A stretch of DNA of 64,000 bases from Capsaspora owczarzaki ATCC 30864 (taxonomy: Eukaryota > Opisthokonta > Filasterea). Made by a program: the position numbers and the translations under genes. The notes beneath the pieces were generated by a model, which made no database searches, was not told the DNA's origin, and was given only the letters and a program-made list of their open reading frames with translations. The stretch covers positions 364,147 through 428,146 of the forward strand of contig NW_011887305.1 of the NCBI RefSeq assembly GCF_000151315.2, in the 5' to 3' direction. Shown piece after piece: positions 46,673 to 57,664 of this stretch. Position 1 is the stretch's first letter; each line of letters starts with the position of its first letter.

Positions 46673-49600
46673 ATGCTCCGCCAGACACGCCTCCTGTCTG
46701 CAACGAGCAGCAGGATGATCTCAACACGAGCAGCAGCGGTTGCATCGTCGTCGTCATCGCTCGGCAAGGTCGTTCGCTTTGAGACTGCGAACGCGGAATC
46801 AGCTGCGAGCGGCACGCTGACCAAGGTCAAGAAGCCCCTGCCCAGCTCTGCGCGCGTGGTCATTTGCGGCGGCGGCATCATTGGCAACAGCGTTGCGTAC
46901 CACCTGGCCAAGCTCGGCTGGAAGGACGTCGTGCTGCTCGAGCAGGGCAAGATTGGCTGTCTGACAACCTGGCACGCGGCGGGTCTGAGGCAAGATGCGG
47001 TCGACCTTCACAGAGACCAAGCTCTCGGATTACGGCAGCAAGGTCTATGCGAGCCTCGAAGCCGAGACAGGTACGTGATAACTTGTTTTTTTTTTCATTC
47101 CCCCCATCACAACGATCACAACTGAGGCGCAAAACCATCAAGTACCATCAAGTTCAGCAATCGCTTGTTTTACGTCGATCGTCGCTCTCGTTCCCGTTGG
47201 TCGCTCTCGTTCCGTTTCATTCCCCCCCCCACTTTTCTCCACTTTCTCCTGTTTCAGTTCCGTTGATCGCTTTTTTTTTTTTTCGATGGAATCGGTTCGT
47301 TTTTTGTTTGCGGTCAACTTCGTCCTTTTCTTTTCTTTTTCGCTCATCTGTTCATTTGTTGTTGTTTTTTTTTTTTTTTCATTTTCGGCTTCACTTGTTT
47401 TTGTTCTCGTTTCGCGCTTTCACTTTCATTTTTTTCTCGTCTTCTTCACTGTGTTCTCGTTTCATCAGGTTTTTGCTTTCCATCGCTTTTTGCATTTGTT
47501 CAGCGTGCTCTTCTTTTCGCTCTATTCTTTTTTTTGTTCTCTTTTTTAACTTCTTCCTGTTTTGTCACGTTTCAAAACTGTGGACATGTTGGCTGTTTTT
47601 TTGTTCACAGTTGAGCAAACCGACACTCATCAGACACACGCACACAAGCACACACACACCACGCAAAAGACACTCGGCGCAAAAGTCAGCTCGTCCGTTC
47701 GCATGCCAAGCAACGGGCAAAGTGGAAGAGATAAGGGGGAAAGCGAGGAAGGAGAAGGAAGAGGGAACTGTGGAAACCGCTCACAGTTACGAAGAAAGCA
47801 AAAGAGCGGACAAAAAGCAATGCTCCGCGCCAGTATGATGGCGAAAGCCGAGCATGTGCTCAAATGAGCAAAAGGAGAAAGCAGGGGAGACTTGTCGGAA
47901 CATTTCGCTCCATTCGTTCGATCGCGTTGAAAAATCGGATGGAAGTGCAACGAGCTCCACTTCTCACTTGTCGTTTGCTGTTGTGTGGTGCTGTTTGGAT
48001 GTTTACTTAGGCTGGCGGCAATGCGGCTCCATCACGGTCGCGCGCAAGGACTCGGAGCGCCTCACTCACATTAAGCGCAACGCTGCCAAGGCCGCCGCGT
48101 TCGGCATCAAGGCCGAGATCATTAGCCCGTCAGAAGTCTCAAAGCTCTATCCCATGATGCGCGTACGTCCATTGAGTTTGGTGCTGAAGCGAGAAAGAGA
48201 TTATCGTCAGTTGCTCAGCTCATCTTTTGCTTTTGATTTTGTTTTGTGTGCTTGATTTTCAAACAGACTGACGATCTGGCTGGAGCATTGTGGCTGCCAG
48301 AAGACGGTGTCGCCACCTCAACAGACTTGTGCAATGCCTTCTCGAAGGGCGCCAAGATGAATGGCGTCCAGATTCACGAGGGCGTTGAGGTCCAAAAAGT
48401 CTTTACCAAGAACGGTGCCGTTTCTGGTGTTCGTACCAACGAGGGCGACATTGCCTGCGACGTTTTCGTCAACTGCGGCGGCCTGGTACGTGACGAATCG
48501 CTTTCGGGTTGCGTGTGTCGAGTTGTTTGTTTTTTTGTCTCATTTTTTGGATTTTTTTTTCGGCGTTGTCTCCCCTTCACCCTCCTCATCAGTGGTCGCG
48601 CGAGATTGGCAAGGTAACTAGTTGACACTATTGAAATGGGGGCCCCCATCATGGATTTAAACGGCTCACCCGTGCACTTCCCTCATTCCACTTTCTCTCC
48701 GACAGCTGAGCGAGCCCCAAGTCAACATCCCGCTGCATGCTGCCGAGCACTTTTACATTGTCACAAAGAACCTGCAGGGCGTCCACCCCAATTTGCCCGT
48801 GATGCGCGACCCCGACGGTTACACGTACTTCCGCGAATGGAGCGGCGGTCTTGTTGCTGGTGGCTTTGAACCAAAGTGCAAGCCCTGCTTCCACGATGCC
48901 ATTCCCAAGCCATTCGAGTTTGAGCTACTTCCCGACGATTGGGATCACTTTGGTAAGTGGCTTGGGCTTGCAGCAACGACATTCAGCGCTTGTCTCACTT
49001 GCAACCTCTTTCCCCCCTCCCCTCTTTCCCGCTTTCTCTCTCTCTCTCTCTCAGGCGTGCTCATGGAGCAAATCCTCCATCGCATCCCCTCCATCGAAAG
49101 CGTCGAAGTTCGCAACATGGTGAACGGCCCCGAGTCCTTCACTGCAGACAACCAGTACGTCCTCGGCGAAACCCCGCTCATCCGCAAGTACTTTGTTGCC
49201 GCGGGCATGAACAGCAGTGGTATTGCAAGCTCTGCTGGTGCGGGCAAGGCGCTGTCAGAGTGGATTGTTGCCGGTCAGCCGACCATGGATTTGTGGGCGA
49301 TCGACATTCGTCGCTTTGCTCCCTTCCAAAACAACAAGGCCTTCCTGCGCGAGCGCACCCTCGAGACTCTTGGCCTACACTATGCCATCCCGTGGCCCAA
49401 GCGCGAGCTCGAGTCTGGTCGCAACGTTCGCCGCTCTCCGCTGCACGACCGCCTCCAGGCGCGAAACGCGTCGTTTGGCAGCAAGTTTGGTTGGGAGCGC
49501 GCCAACTGGTTTGCACCGAAGGGCGTCGAGCCCGTCAATGTGTACTCGTTCAAGCGTCAGAACTGGTTTGAGCACGCGGGTCGCGAGGCCCTCAACACGC

Positions 49601-50777
49601 GCAACAATGTGTCCGTGTTTGACCAGACCTCGTTCGCCAAGTTCCAGGTCCAGGGCGCCGATGCAGAGCGCTTCCTGCAGCGCACCGCAGCTGGCAACAT
49701 GGCCGTGCCGATTGGCAAGGTCGTCTACACGGGCATGCTGAACAACCGCGGCGGCTACGAGACAGACGTCACCATCACCCGCACCGCAGCCGACACGTAC
49801 TTTGTTGTGAGCCCGACCGCTCAAGCGGTGCGCGATCTGGACTGGATGAACAAGAGCATTCTTCCCGACGAGCGTGTTTCCATCACCGACGTGACTTCCG
49901 CCTACGCCGTCATCGTCGTCATGGGCCCCAACTCTCGCACCCTGCTGTCCCGCCTCCAGTCGCCCAAGTGCGACTCCCCGACCAGCGAAAACTCTGTATT
50001 TGCGTCCAAGAACTTCCCCTTCGGCACAAGCCAGCTTGTTGATCTCGGTTTCACGACCATTCGAGCAACGCGTGTCACCTATGTTGGTGAGCTTGGCTGG
50101 GAACTTTACGTTCCGCAAGAGGTAGGTGGAGCGAGTGTGTGGCAGGGAGAGTTGTGAGAAAGTTTCGAAATATGTACCATCATTCTCACTTTGCTTTTTT
50201 TTTTTCCTTTGTTCCGCTTCTACCTTGTGCACGTCGCTAGATGGCTTGCTCCCTCTTTGACGAAATTCTGGCAGCCGGCAAGGACTTGAGTGTGGCGCTC
50301 GGCGGCTACTATGCCATCGATTCGCTCCGTATCGAAAAGGGCTACCGTGCATGGGGCGCCGAGCTCACATCCGAAGTGACGCCGATCGAAGCTGGTCTGT
50401 CGTTCGCCGTCGACATGAACAAGGGAGATTTCGTCGGTCGCGAGGCCCTCGTTGCCCAGAAGAAGAGTGGCGTCAGCAAGCGTCTCGTCTCGTTCATGGT
50501 GGATGACGGCGCCGAGCCGGGCGACCATGCCTGCATGTGGGGCGATGAAGCCATTGTTCGCGACGGCAAAGTCGTCGGATTCATCACCTCGGCCTCATAC
50601 GGCTACGCTGTCGGCAAGACTGTCTGCATGGGCTTTGTCAAGAACGACAGCGGCGTTGCCGACCCGGCCTTCGTCATGGGCGGCAAGTATCAAATCGACA
50701 TTGCCGGCAAGCTGTACAATGCCACTCCTACGCTCAAGCCCGCATATGATCCGACCAATGCTCGGGTCAACGCTTAA
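46673..50777 (+). CDS. Mitochondrial dimethylglycine/sarcosine dehydrogenase-like flavoenzyme, frame interrupted once
   Basis: Seven exons: about 46673-47070, 48011-48162, 48267-48485, 48593-48613 (only 21 bases), 48706-48952, 49055-50121 and 50241-50777; about 880 residues. A Ser/Arg-rich presequence suggests mitochondria. The dinucleotide site is [19 protein letters not shown] carries the His that covalently binds FAD in DMGDH and SARDH, which sets it apart from the inactive relative PDPR. The C-terminal half is the folate-binding aminomethyltransferase module (F-D-Q-T-S-F-A-K-F, then L-R-I-E-K-G-Y). It should oxidatively demethylate dimethylglycine or sarcosine, passing the carbon to tetrahydrofolate and electrons to ETF. 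Right after W-H-A-A-G-L, exon 1 seems to lack two bases, since the conserved [12 protein letters not shown] is one frame over. Intron 1 is 940 bases and T-rich. Confidence 0.88.
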
Positions 50778-50909
50778 TCTCGTTTGATTTTGACATGTTT
50801 GTTTTTTGCCCCATTTTTGATCCAATACCAATACAAAAAGAATAGAATAGAATCGTCAATGTTCTCAACAAAGCATATTGCCTACATGACTTGGACCATC
50901 ATCTCGCTC

Positions 50910-51710
50910 TCATTCAGATGCAGGCTTCAAGGACGTGGGTTGAGCCTGTTGTTGCTGCTTCAATTGTTCAATCTGCTCCTTTGCTCGTTGCTGCGCTGCA
51001 AGTTTCTCTTCAAGAGATACTTGTCTGAATTGGTCCAGAAGTTCATCCGTCCATCGTCGAATCTACCGCACCAAACGTCACCAAAAAGTGGTAAGTCAAC
51101 GGTCGTTCGATAGGGTCAATAACATTGCGTGTTTCAAAGCGGCTCAGACAAATTCAGCAAACAAGAAAGCTGGACGGTCTTACCGGTGAGAAGACATGTT
51201 CGTGATCGCCATAATCCGCCATCCAAACGCCCCAGAATACGACAACTGTTGATTCCATCGTGGCCAAAGCATCACACAGCCACCACATACAAGTCGTGTG
51301 AGTACACAGGTTGATCGTTGGTCATTGGGTTTGGTACATGTGCTTCTCAGTTCGAACGACTCCGGTCCCCAATCGCTCTGCCAGTGCATCGCATATTTGC
51401 ACGTACATGCAGCAGCTAGACGCGCGATATTCTGAAGCGTTCCTTGGTTGTTGGGAAACAGCACGGGCAGCGACAGATCGCGCTCGGCTGCGTCGTCTTG
51501 AGCCTTCTGCTGGGCCTTCTTGTCCGTGCTGCTGGTGCTGGTGCTGCTGCTGGTGCTGTTCCGGATGGACTGTGGCCGAGTGAGTGCATATGGATGTGTG
51601 AGCGCCAATGCTGCAGCTGCACTGGGTCGACTGGCAGAAGCGCAGTGTCGCGGCAATCTTGGCACCAAAGTGACTGCTTGGCGCGAAACCCGACCAGCCA
51701 ACGCGAACAT
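50910..51710 (-). CDS. Small predicted mitochondrial single-pass membrane protein, unknown function
   Basis: Three exons, 51710-51407, 51245-51184 and 51062-50910, add up to 519 bases (172 residues) with consistent phases. The N-terminus (about 50 residues) is rich in Arg, Ala, Ser and Leu with no acidic residues, a good mitochondrial presequence. A Ser-rich, Lys-rich stretch leads to one membrane segment around A-A-A-F-V-V-F-W-G-V-W-M-A. The end is an amphipathic, Gln-rich coiled coil (E-E-K-L-A-A-Q-Q-R-A-K-E-Q-I). This size and plan are common among respiratory-complex accessory or assembly proteins, but I recognise no family. It converges on the dehydrogenase gene (133 bases apart). Confidence 0.6.
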
Positions 51711-52055
51711 GAACAATGAATACAAAATAGAGTGAGCCACGAAAATGACACATAAAGAGATGAGATGCAGTAGAAGGGGAAATTGTGTATTACAAATAGA
51801 CGAAAAGCATGTCAACCATTACAATACACAAAACAAGTCCCTTCGACCAGCACGAGTGCAATCGGCCAACAACATTGAAAACAAGGAGGGGGGCACAAAC
51901 AAAACATGCGAGAACAGTAAAGCACAGAAAGGAATACAAATGGATGGTAGCTAGTCATGTTGTTGCAAGTCAAGGTGGGAATTGCAAAAAGGGGAGGGGC
52001 GGGGGAAGGGTAGATAGCACTTGTAGGGCGGGGTAAAGCAAAAGGGTGCTTTGAT
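51711..52055. other. Intergenic region between two minus-strand genes
   Basis: 345 bases, the promoter side of the small mitochondrial protein gene and the 3' side of the ADF-H gene. Nothing further seen. Confidence 0.5.
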
Positions 52056-55000
52056 TTACTTGTTCAATTTCTCGAGAACGAGCTCGTCGGTCAATTCGGC
52101 AACGTTGCGCACAGTCAGGTCTACGTGGTAGGGCTGCAATGACGGAATAACAACAACAACAAAAAAAAAAATGACGAAACAAAAAAATAAGAAAAAGCGG
52201 TGAGCGTTTTGCACCATCCCATCAACCACAATGGCATTCACGGTTGCTCAAAATACAACTCACATCCATGAGTGTCACCACTGCACCGTGGTACGATGAG
52301 ATCTTGCCGCGAATGAGCATTGGCAATTTCTCGCCAATCAGGTTGATAAAAGCGAATCGCACAGTGTTGACGCCCTTGATGGTCACGTTCTGACGGAGCA
52401 GACCGAAGGCTGCCATGTCGTCTATAGTATCAGGGAATGTCCGCAGAAGGAAAACAATGAGAACCCATTCAGAAATGGTCAAGTCAGCGTCTGTTTTCTC
52501 TCAATGCGACACGACAATGCCAGGACGCCATACCCTTCAGGTTGGCACGCATCTGCTTGAGACCACCTTCACCAGAGCCAAGCAAGATAATCTGGCTGTT
52601 ACGCTCGTCCAGGCGCAGCAGTGTCCTAAAGAGCCCGATGACAAAGCAAAAAAAAAAACGTCAACCTCAAAAGCACAAAATGGATAAAGCACGAGAGAAC
52701 AATACTAAACGAATCTGTACCAGTTCTTGGGCTTGCTGTCGTTGCGGACTTCGGCGATCTCGGCCTTGAGATTGTCGACATCCACGAAATTGACGTGGTT
52801 GATCGTTGTGACAACTTGCTTTGGCGCTGTGAATGCCTTTGGAGTAAAGCCGCCACTACCACCGCCGACAACGCTGTTGGGGCGTTTGGCAGGTTGTTGC
52901 GCGTTGAGAGGCGAGGCACCTGCGGCGACCGCAGAGGGCTTGGCCTGTGATGCGTCGAAAGGAACCACCCGAATCAGTCAAAGGTTTCCAACAACATCTG
53001 TTCCCCCCCCCCCGCTTTTTGTTTTTTCTCGAGCCGTGCAGAATGCAAAATCCAAAACTCCAAAAAACGGACCACGCAACCCCAGCCTCAACGAAACATA
53101 CAGAAGTGTTTCCAGAAGGAGCAGTCGCTTGCGAAAACTTGCTGCTAAAGTTGGCAGTGGTCAGTTCGGCCTTGTCCGACACGAGCATGTCGAGGTTGTA
53201 GTGACCCAAGAATTTAGACACGCTGCTCTTGTTGACGGCCACCTTGGCTTTGCGGGCACCGGGCAGGTTGTCGCCCATCCAGGTGATTTGGGCAAAGCGC
53301 GGTGCGGCGAGGCCACCCTTGGCGTCCTCGCGAATCTTGACAAGACCTGAGCGGGATGGCAAAAACGCAAAGTTGGGTTTAAGTTTTTGGTGGAAGACGC
53401 ACAAAACACACTGCACCGACGACAAAGACACGCGCGCGAAAAGGTCAAAAACAAAAGCTCGGACATACCATAACCAACCATATCCTGGTTGACGAGCTTG
53501 GCAAGCTCCTCCACACCGCCAGAGCCCGAGCCGAGCATGCAAATGGTATCGACGCTCTTGCCCTCGTAGCCAAAGAGGACCCAGTTGAGAGTCGACGTGT
53601 CTGAGCGGATTTGCTGAACGACGCTGCTTGCGGCCGCCATATCGATAACACTGACCTTCTTGCCTTCGCCGCTGAGGGTCTTTGGCGCAGCTGCCTTTGC
53701 GGCGGCAATAGCTGCCGGCGAGGGTGCAGATGATGAGGAGGCGGCGGTGGAAGTGGGTGCGGTCGGCGTCGTGGGAGTAGTAGGAGCGACTGGGGCCGGC
53801 GACGACGGAGGCTTGGCGGTTGGTGTTTCGGAGGGCTTTGAGAAAATGTTGGCCACACGAGGGACTGGGCCCGAGCCAGAGCCCTGCAACGAACAAAAGG
53901 GGGGGATATCAGAGAAGAGTTGCATGGGTGAGAGGGCAAATTCACAGGCAAGAGGAGATCGTGTTGAAAAAAGAAAAAGAAAGTCACGAAAACTTACACC
54001 CTTGCCAGCGCTTCGTTGCTTGTCGAGCAGGACACTCTCCGACAGCTCATTCAAGTCGGAGGTCAACACATCCACGTTGTAGTGTCCCAAGAATGCGAGG
54101 ATGCTCGACTTGTTGACAGCGACCTTGGCCTTCTTTGGCGCAGGGACGTTGTCGCCCATCCAGGTCACGAACGCGTACCGAGTGGCATGGATGGCCTCGC
54201 TGCGATCGATCAAGCGAGCAAGCGCTGCGTTGCAGAAGGAGCATGAAAGTGTCAGCAAACAGAAACCAAAAATGCACCCAGCTACAAACGAACAAAAGAA
54301 CAAACGAAAACAACAGAAACACCTACCGTAGGCAACAATGTCGGCAGAAACGTGCTTGCGAATGTCTTCAATGGCATTGCCGGTGGCCAACAGACGAAGT
54401 TGGGCGACAGACTTGCCCTCGTAGCCAAGCAAAACCCAGCTGGTGGCACTCTTCTCATCGCGGACAGACTTGACGGCGGCAGTGGCCTTGTCTTGGTCGA
54501 GAATCTGGACCTGCTGACCCTCGCCAGAGACGTTGGTGGAGCTGCGAGGGGCTCCGCGGACACTGGCAAACTTGCCGAGACCGGTGGCGTTGACACTCGA
54601 CTTGACCTGACGAGCAGCCTCGATAACGGCGTTTTGATCGACAGTCTTCTCAATCTTGCTCATTTGTTGCTGTTGCTGGGCAGTTTGCATGAGCGAAAGC
54701 AGCTGCTGGTACTGGATCGGCTGACCAGCTTGCGCCTGAGTGGCCGTGCCGTAAATGTCCTGGAGCTGCGCGGGGGAGACGGCGGACAGCAGCGCGAGGT
54801 ATTGGCGGTACTGCTCCGTGTAGGCAGCAGCGGCAGCGTCGGCGGCAGGGTCGCTGACCTGCGGCGCTTCGTACAGTTCGGCGCCGTCGTAGCCGTAATT
54901 GTCGCCGCTCTCGAGCGGCGTCGCCGCCTGGTAGTCCTGCGGTGCGGCGTACAGATCGGCCTGGGCGCTCGCCGAGTATCCATGCGAGCCGTAAATGTCC

Positions 55001-57010
55001 AAATCGCCACCCTCGACGTTGCCCTCGCCATACTGGTACGGCTTGTAGCCGTCGAGCGACTCGTACTGGTTGTCTTCGATAAAGCTCTTCGACACCTCCG
55101 AGTGATCAATGTACATGGGTTCGTCCGACAAGGCGGTTGCTCGTCGCGGCGCTGTGGCGGGTGCTGAGGACGCAGGCTCCTCGGCCTCGCCAGTCAACGC
55201 CTCGCGCACCTTGGCCGTGACGTTTGCCTCGGTCATTTCGCGCATGTGGGACACGAGCATTTCGAGATCAAAGTTGCCCAAGAATTTGGACACGACGGCC
55301 ATGTTTTTGGCGACTGTTAAAGGAGTCCTTGCTGTGAGTTTTTTGTGGGACGCGAAATCGAACGCAAAGTGGCAGGTATTTTTTTTTTTGCTCTTTTTTT
55401 ACCTTCAGCCTTCTTCATCGAAGGGATGGCGTCTCCCATCCATGTAATGTAGCAGTACCTGATGGAAGAGAAGGGCAAGCAAAGAACGAGAGGCGATACA
55501 AGTCAGCGCCACAGTTTGAAGCTTTTGTCTTCATTCATTTACCTCCAAACACCATCCTGCTTGACGCGGGTCAGTGCGTATCCACCAACGTTGGGGCGCA
55601 GAATGCAAGCAAGCTGGTCAACACCACCGACGCCAAAGTCTGACAGAGTGATTGTGTCCTTTTCCTCCGAGGCGAAGAAGGCCCTGGGGACGGATCAAAA
55701 TGCACAGCAGTTACAATGAGTGACAGTAATACAAGATGGGGTATTGCCAATGCCCAATGTCACCACACTCGCCACCTCGCTTGACACTTGACATGAGCGT
55801 CAAACAACAAACAAACCCAAACGAACCCTTACCAGTTGAGATCCGTGTGCGGGTTGCGCAGCAGAGCCAACGTCTCGAGCGCTCGACCTGTGATGACAAA
55901 GCACAATCGGAATCAAAAGGCAAGGCAAGGAGAGAGGTGAGTACTTGTTCATGCGTGAGTGCGAGTGGATGAAGAACAAGACAAAACGGCCGTTTCTTTT
56001 GATTTTTTTGCTGTTGATCGCACTCTGCACGAATGCTGCAAGAGGCACAGAGACAAGTGACCGATTGGCGATGGATCAGCAGCTGACAGCAGATCTTCAC
56101 AGCAGATGCTGACGACAACAGAATCAAAACGAAAAAAAAAAAAAAAAACAGCGGTGTCACTCTGGCAAACCGCTAAAAACAGGGCCGAGTCATACGGAAA
56201 ATGGACGGCGCAAAGTACCCAATCCTTAGGGGAGAAGTTCTACTCGTCCGTTAGTAAGTTTTTTTGTTTGCTTTTTTGGGTTTGTTTGTTCGTTGAAAGT
56301 CAAAGTCAAAGGGGGAGGAGCCCGGACGGGTCAGCAGGGCGAGCGGCAAACGAGCTCAAGTGCAACGACGACGACGAATCGTAGGACATGATGAATTCGC
56401 CGTTGGTGGTGGGTGTTTGGGGGAGGGTTGGGTGTGTGAGCAAATGTGATCTCGATGAAGGGGAAACAAGGGAAAAAAGGGCGAAACAAAAACAAAAAAA
56501 CAAACAAAAATAAAATAAAAATAAAAAATAAAAATAAAAAAACAGAGAGACGTCAAACACCCCGCTTGCACAGAGCAGCAGAACGAGAGAGCGACAGAGC
56601 AGGAGACGGGAAATGAAGGCGTGCATGCGGTTCAATGGCATCGGCACAAGTCCGATCCTCCGCCGTGCCATCAAAACACAAAAGCGAGTCAAAATAAAAT
56701 AAAAATAATAAAATAAAAACTCAATGGAAAACCCAATGAGGATTTATTTTTTTATTTTTTTATTTTTTATTTTTTGAAACGGCGTCTTTTTGCTCGCTGT
56801 TGCTGCTCCGAGGGCGGTGCGCGCCCGGCGTTCTGAGCAGGATTACGACAGCACGAGCGTGTTGCATTCAGAGTGTCGCAGGGGTTTGCTTTGCCAGTGC
56901 GGTCCCGCGGTCGATCACGAAAAAACCGTGGCAACCAAAAACACAACAACACACAAAAAAAAAAAAAAAAAAAAAACAATACAAAACAATAGAAAACACA
57001 CACAAAGGAG

Positions 57011-57068
<58 letters not shown>

Positions 57069-57257
57069 GCGATAAACCAACCAGTTTGAGCAGCCATTAC
57101 AGCTGCGTCTCCTCGAACGTTCTCCCCCCCCCCTCCCCGCGCCACGGCTGGGCAATCCGCTCCAACAACAGAGACAAAGAGCATGCAAAGGGGAGAACCA
57201 GCGTTCAAAAATCAACCGAAAAAAAAACAGACCTTCGTCAACAACGCGAACCGACAT
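52056..57257 (-). CDS. Protein with four coactosin-type ADF-H domains
   Basis: Twelve exons: about 57257-57233, 55886-55833, 55683-55543, 55458-55403, 55313-54327, 54224-53998, 53883-53469, 53346-53102, 52944-52721, 52625-52534, 52421-52264 and 52133-52056; about 900 residues. Four ADF-H domains are readable. Domain 1 contains Y-C-Y-I-T-W-M-G-D. Domain 2 contains S-W-V-L-L-G-Y-E-G-K and Y-A-F-V-T-W-M-G-D-N. Domain 3 contains N-W-V-L-F-G-Y-E-G-K and F-A-Q-I-T-W-M-G-D-N. Domain 4 contains F-A-F-I-N-L-I-G-E. The K-A-K-V-A-V-N-K-S-S actin-contact helix is seen in domains 2 and 3. A Tyr/Gly/Gln-rich linker of about 200 residues separates domains 1 and 2; Ser/Pro/Thr/Ala linkers separate the rest. 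Coactosin-type domains bind F-actin and oppose capping. Intron 1 (about 1.35 kb) holds a 54-base A run. Confidence 0.85.
57011..57064. repeat. 54-base poly-A tract
   Basis: An uninterrupted A run inside the large first intron of the four-ADF-H gene (a poly-T run in its RNA sense). No target duplication or retroposed sequence was seen beside it. Confidence 0.95.
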
Positions 57258-57664
57258 CTGCAAAGCTGGTTAGGAATAAAAATACAAAAAAAGAAGAGTG
57301 TGTGCAAGACGATGAGAAGATAGTGGGGGAAAAGGGAGGGAGTGGCGATGGTTAGAAGAGAAGATGACGAGATAGTTAAAGAAATAACAAGTCACAAGGA
57401 ACAGGCGGTGAATGGGGGGGGGGGAAAGGAAATTGGGAAAAAAAAAGCGATTCAATCGTCGTTTCACTTCTCTTGTCACCTCGAGCAACTGCAACGAGTA
57501 TGGGAACTGCACTGTCCAATCTTCCGCTTGATCCACAGATTCAGTCAATCGTCATGCATTTTACATTCAAAAGTTACAAATCTACACCTTCAACAACTCT
57601 CTCAACCTCCTTCTGCGTCCTCCTCCTTCAACCATCCGCTCTGTGTTCTGCAACAACTTGGAGC
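57258..57664. other. Intergenic region between the ADF-H and RhoGEF genes
   Basis: 407 bases, head of the ADF-H gene to tail of the RhoGEF gene, both on the minus strand. Nothing beyond short G- and A-runs. Confidence 0.5.

Noticed and set aside
57011-57064. Poly-A tract as the tail of a LINE/SINE or processed pseudogene
   Set aside because: No retroposed body and no target duplication were seen beside it. Many A/T homopolymers occur across the window.
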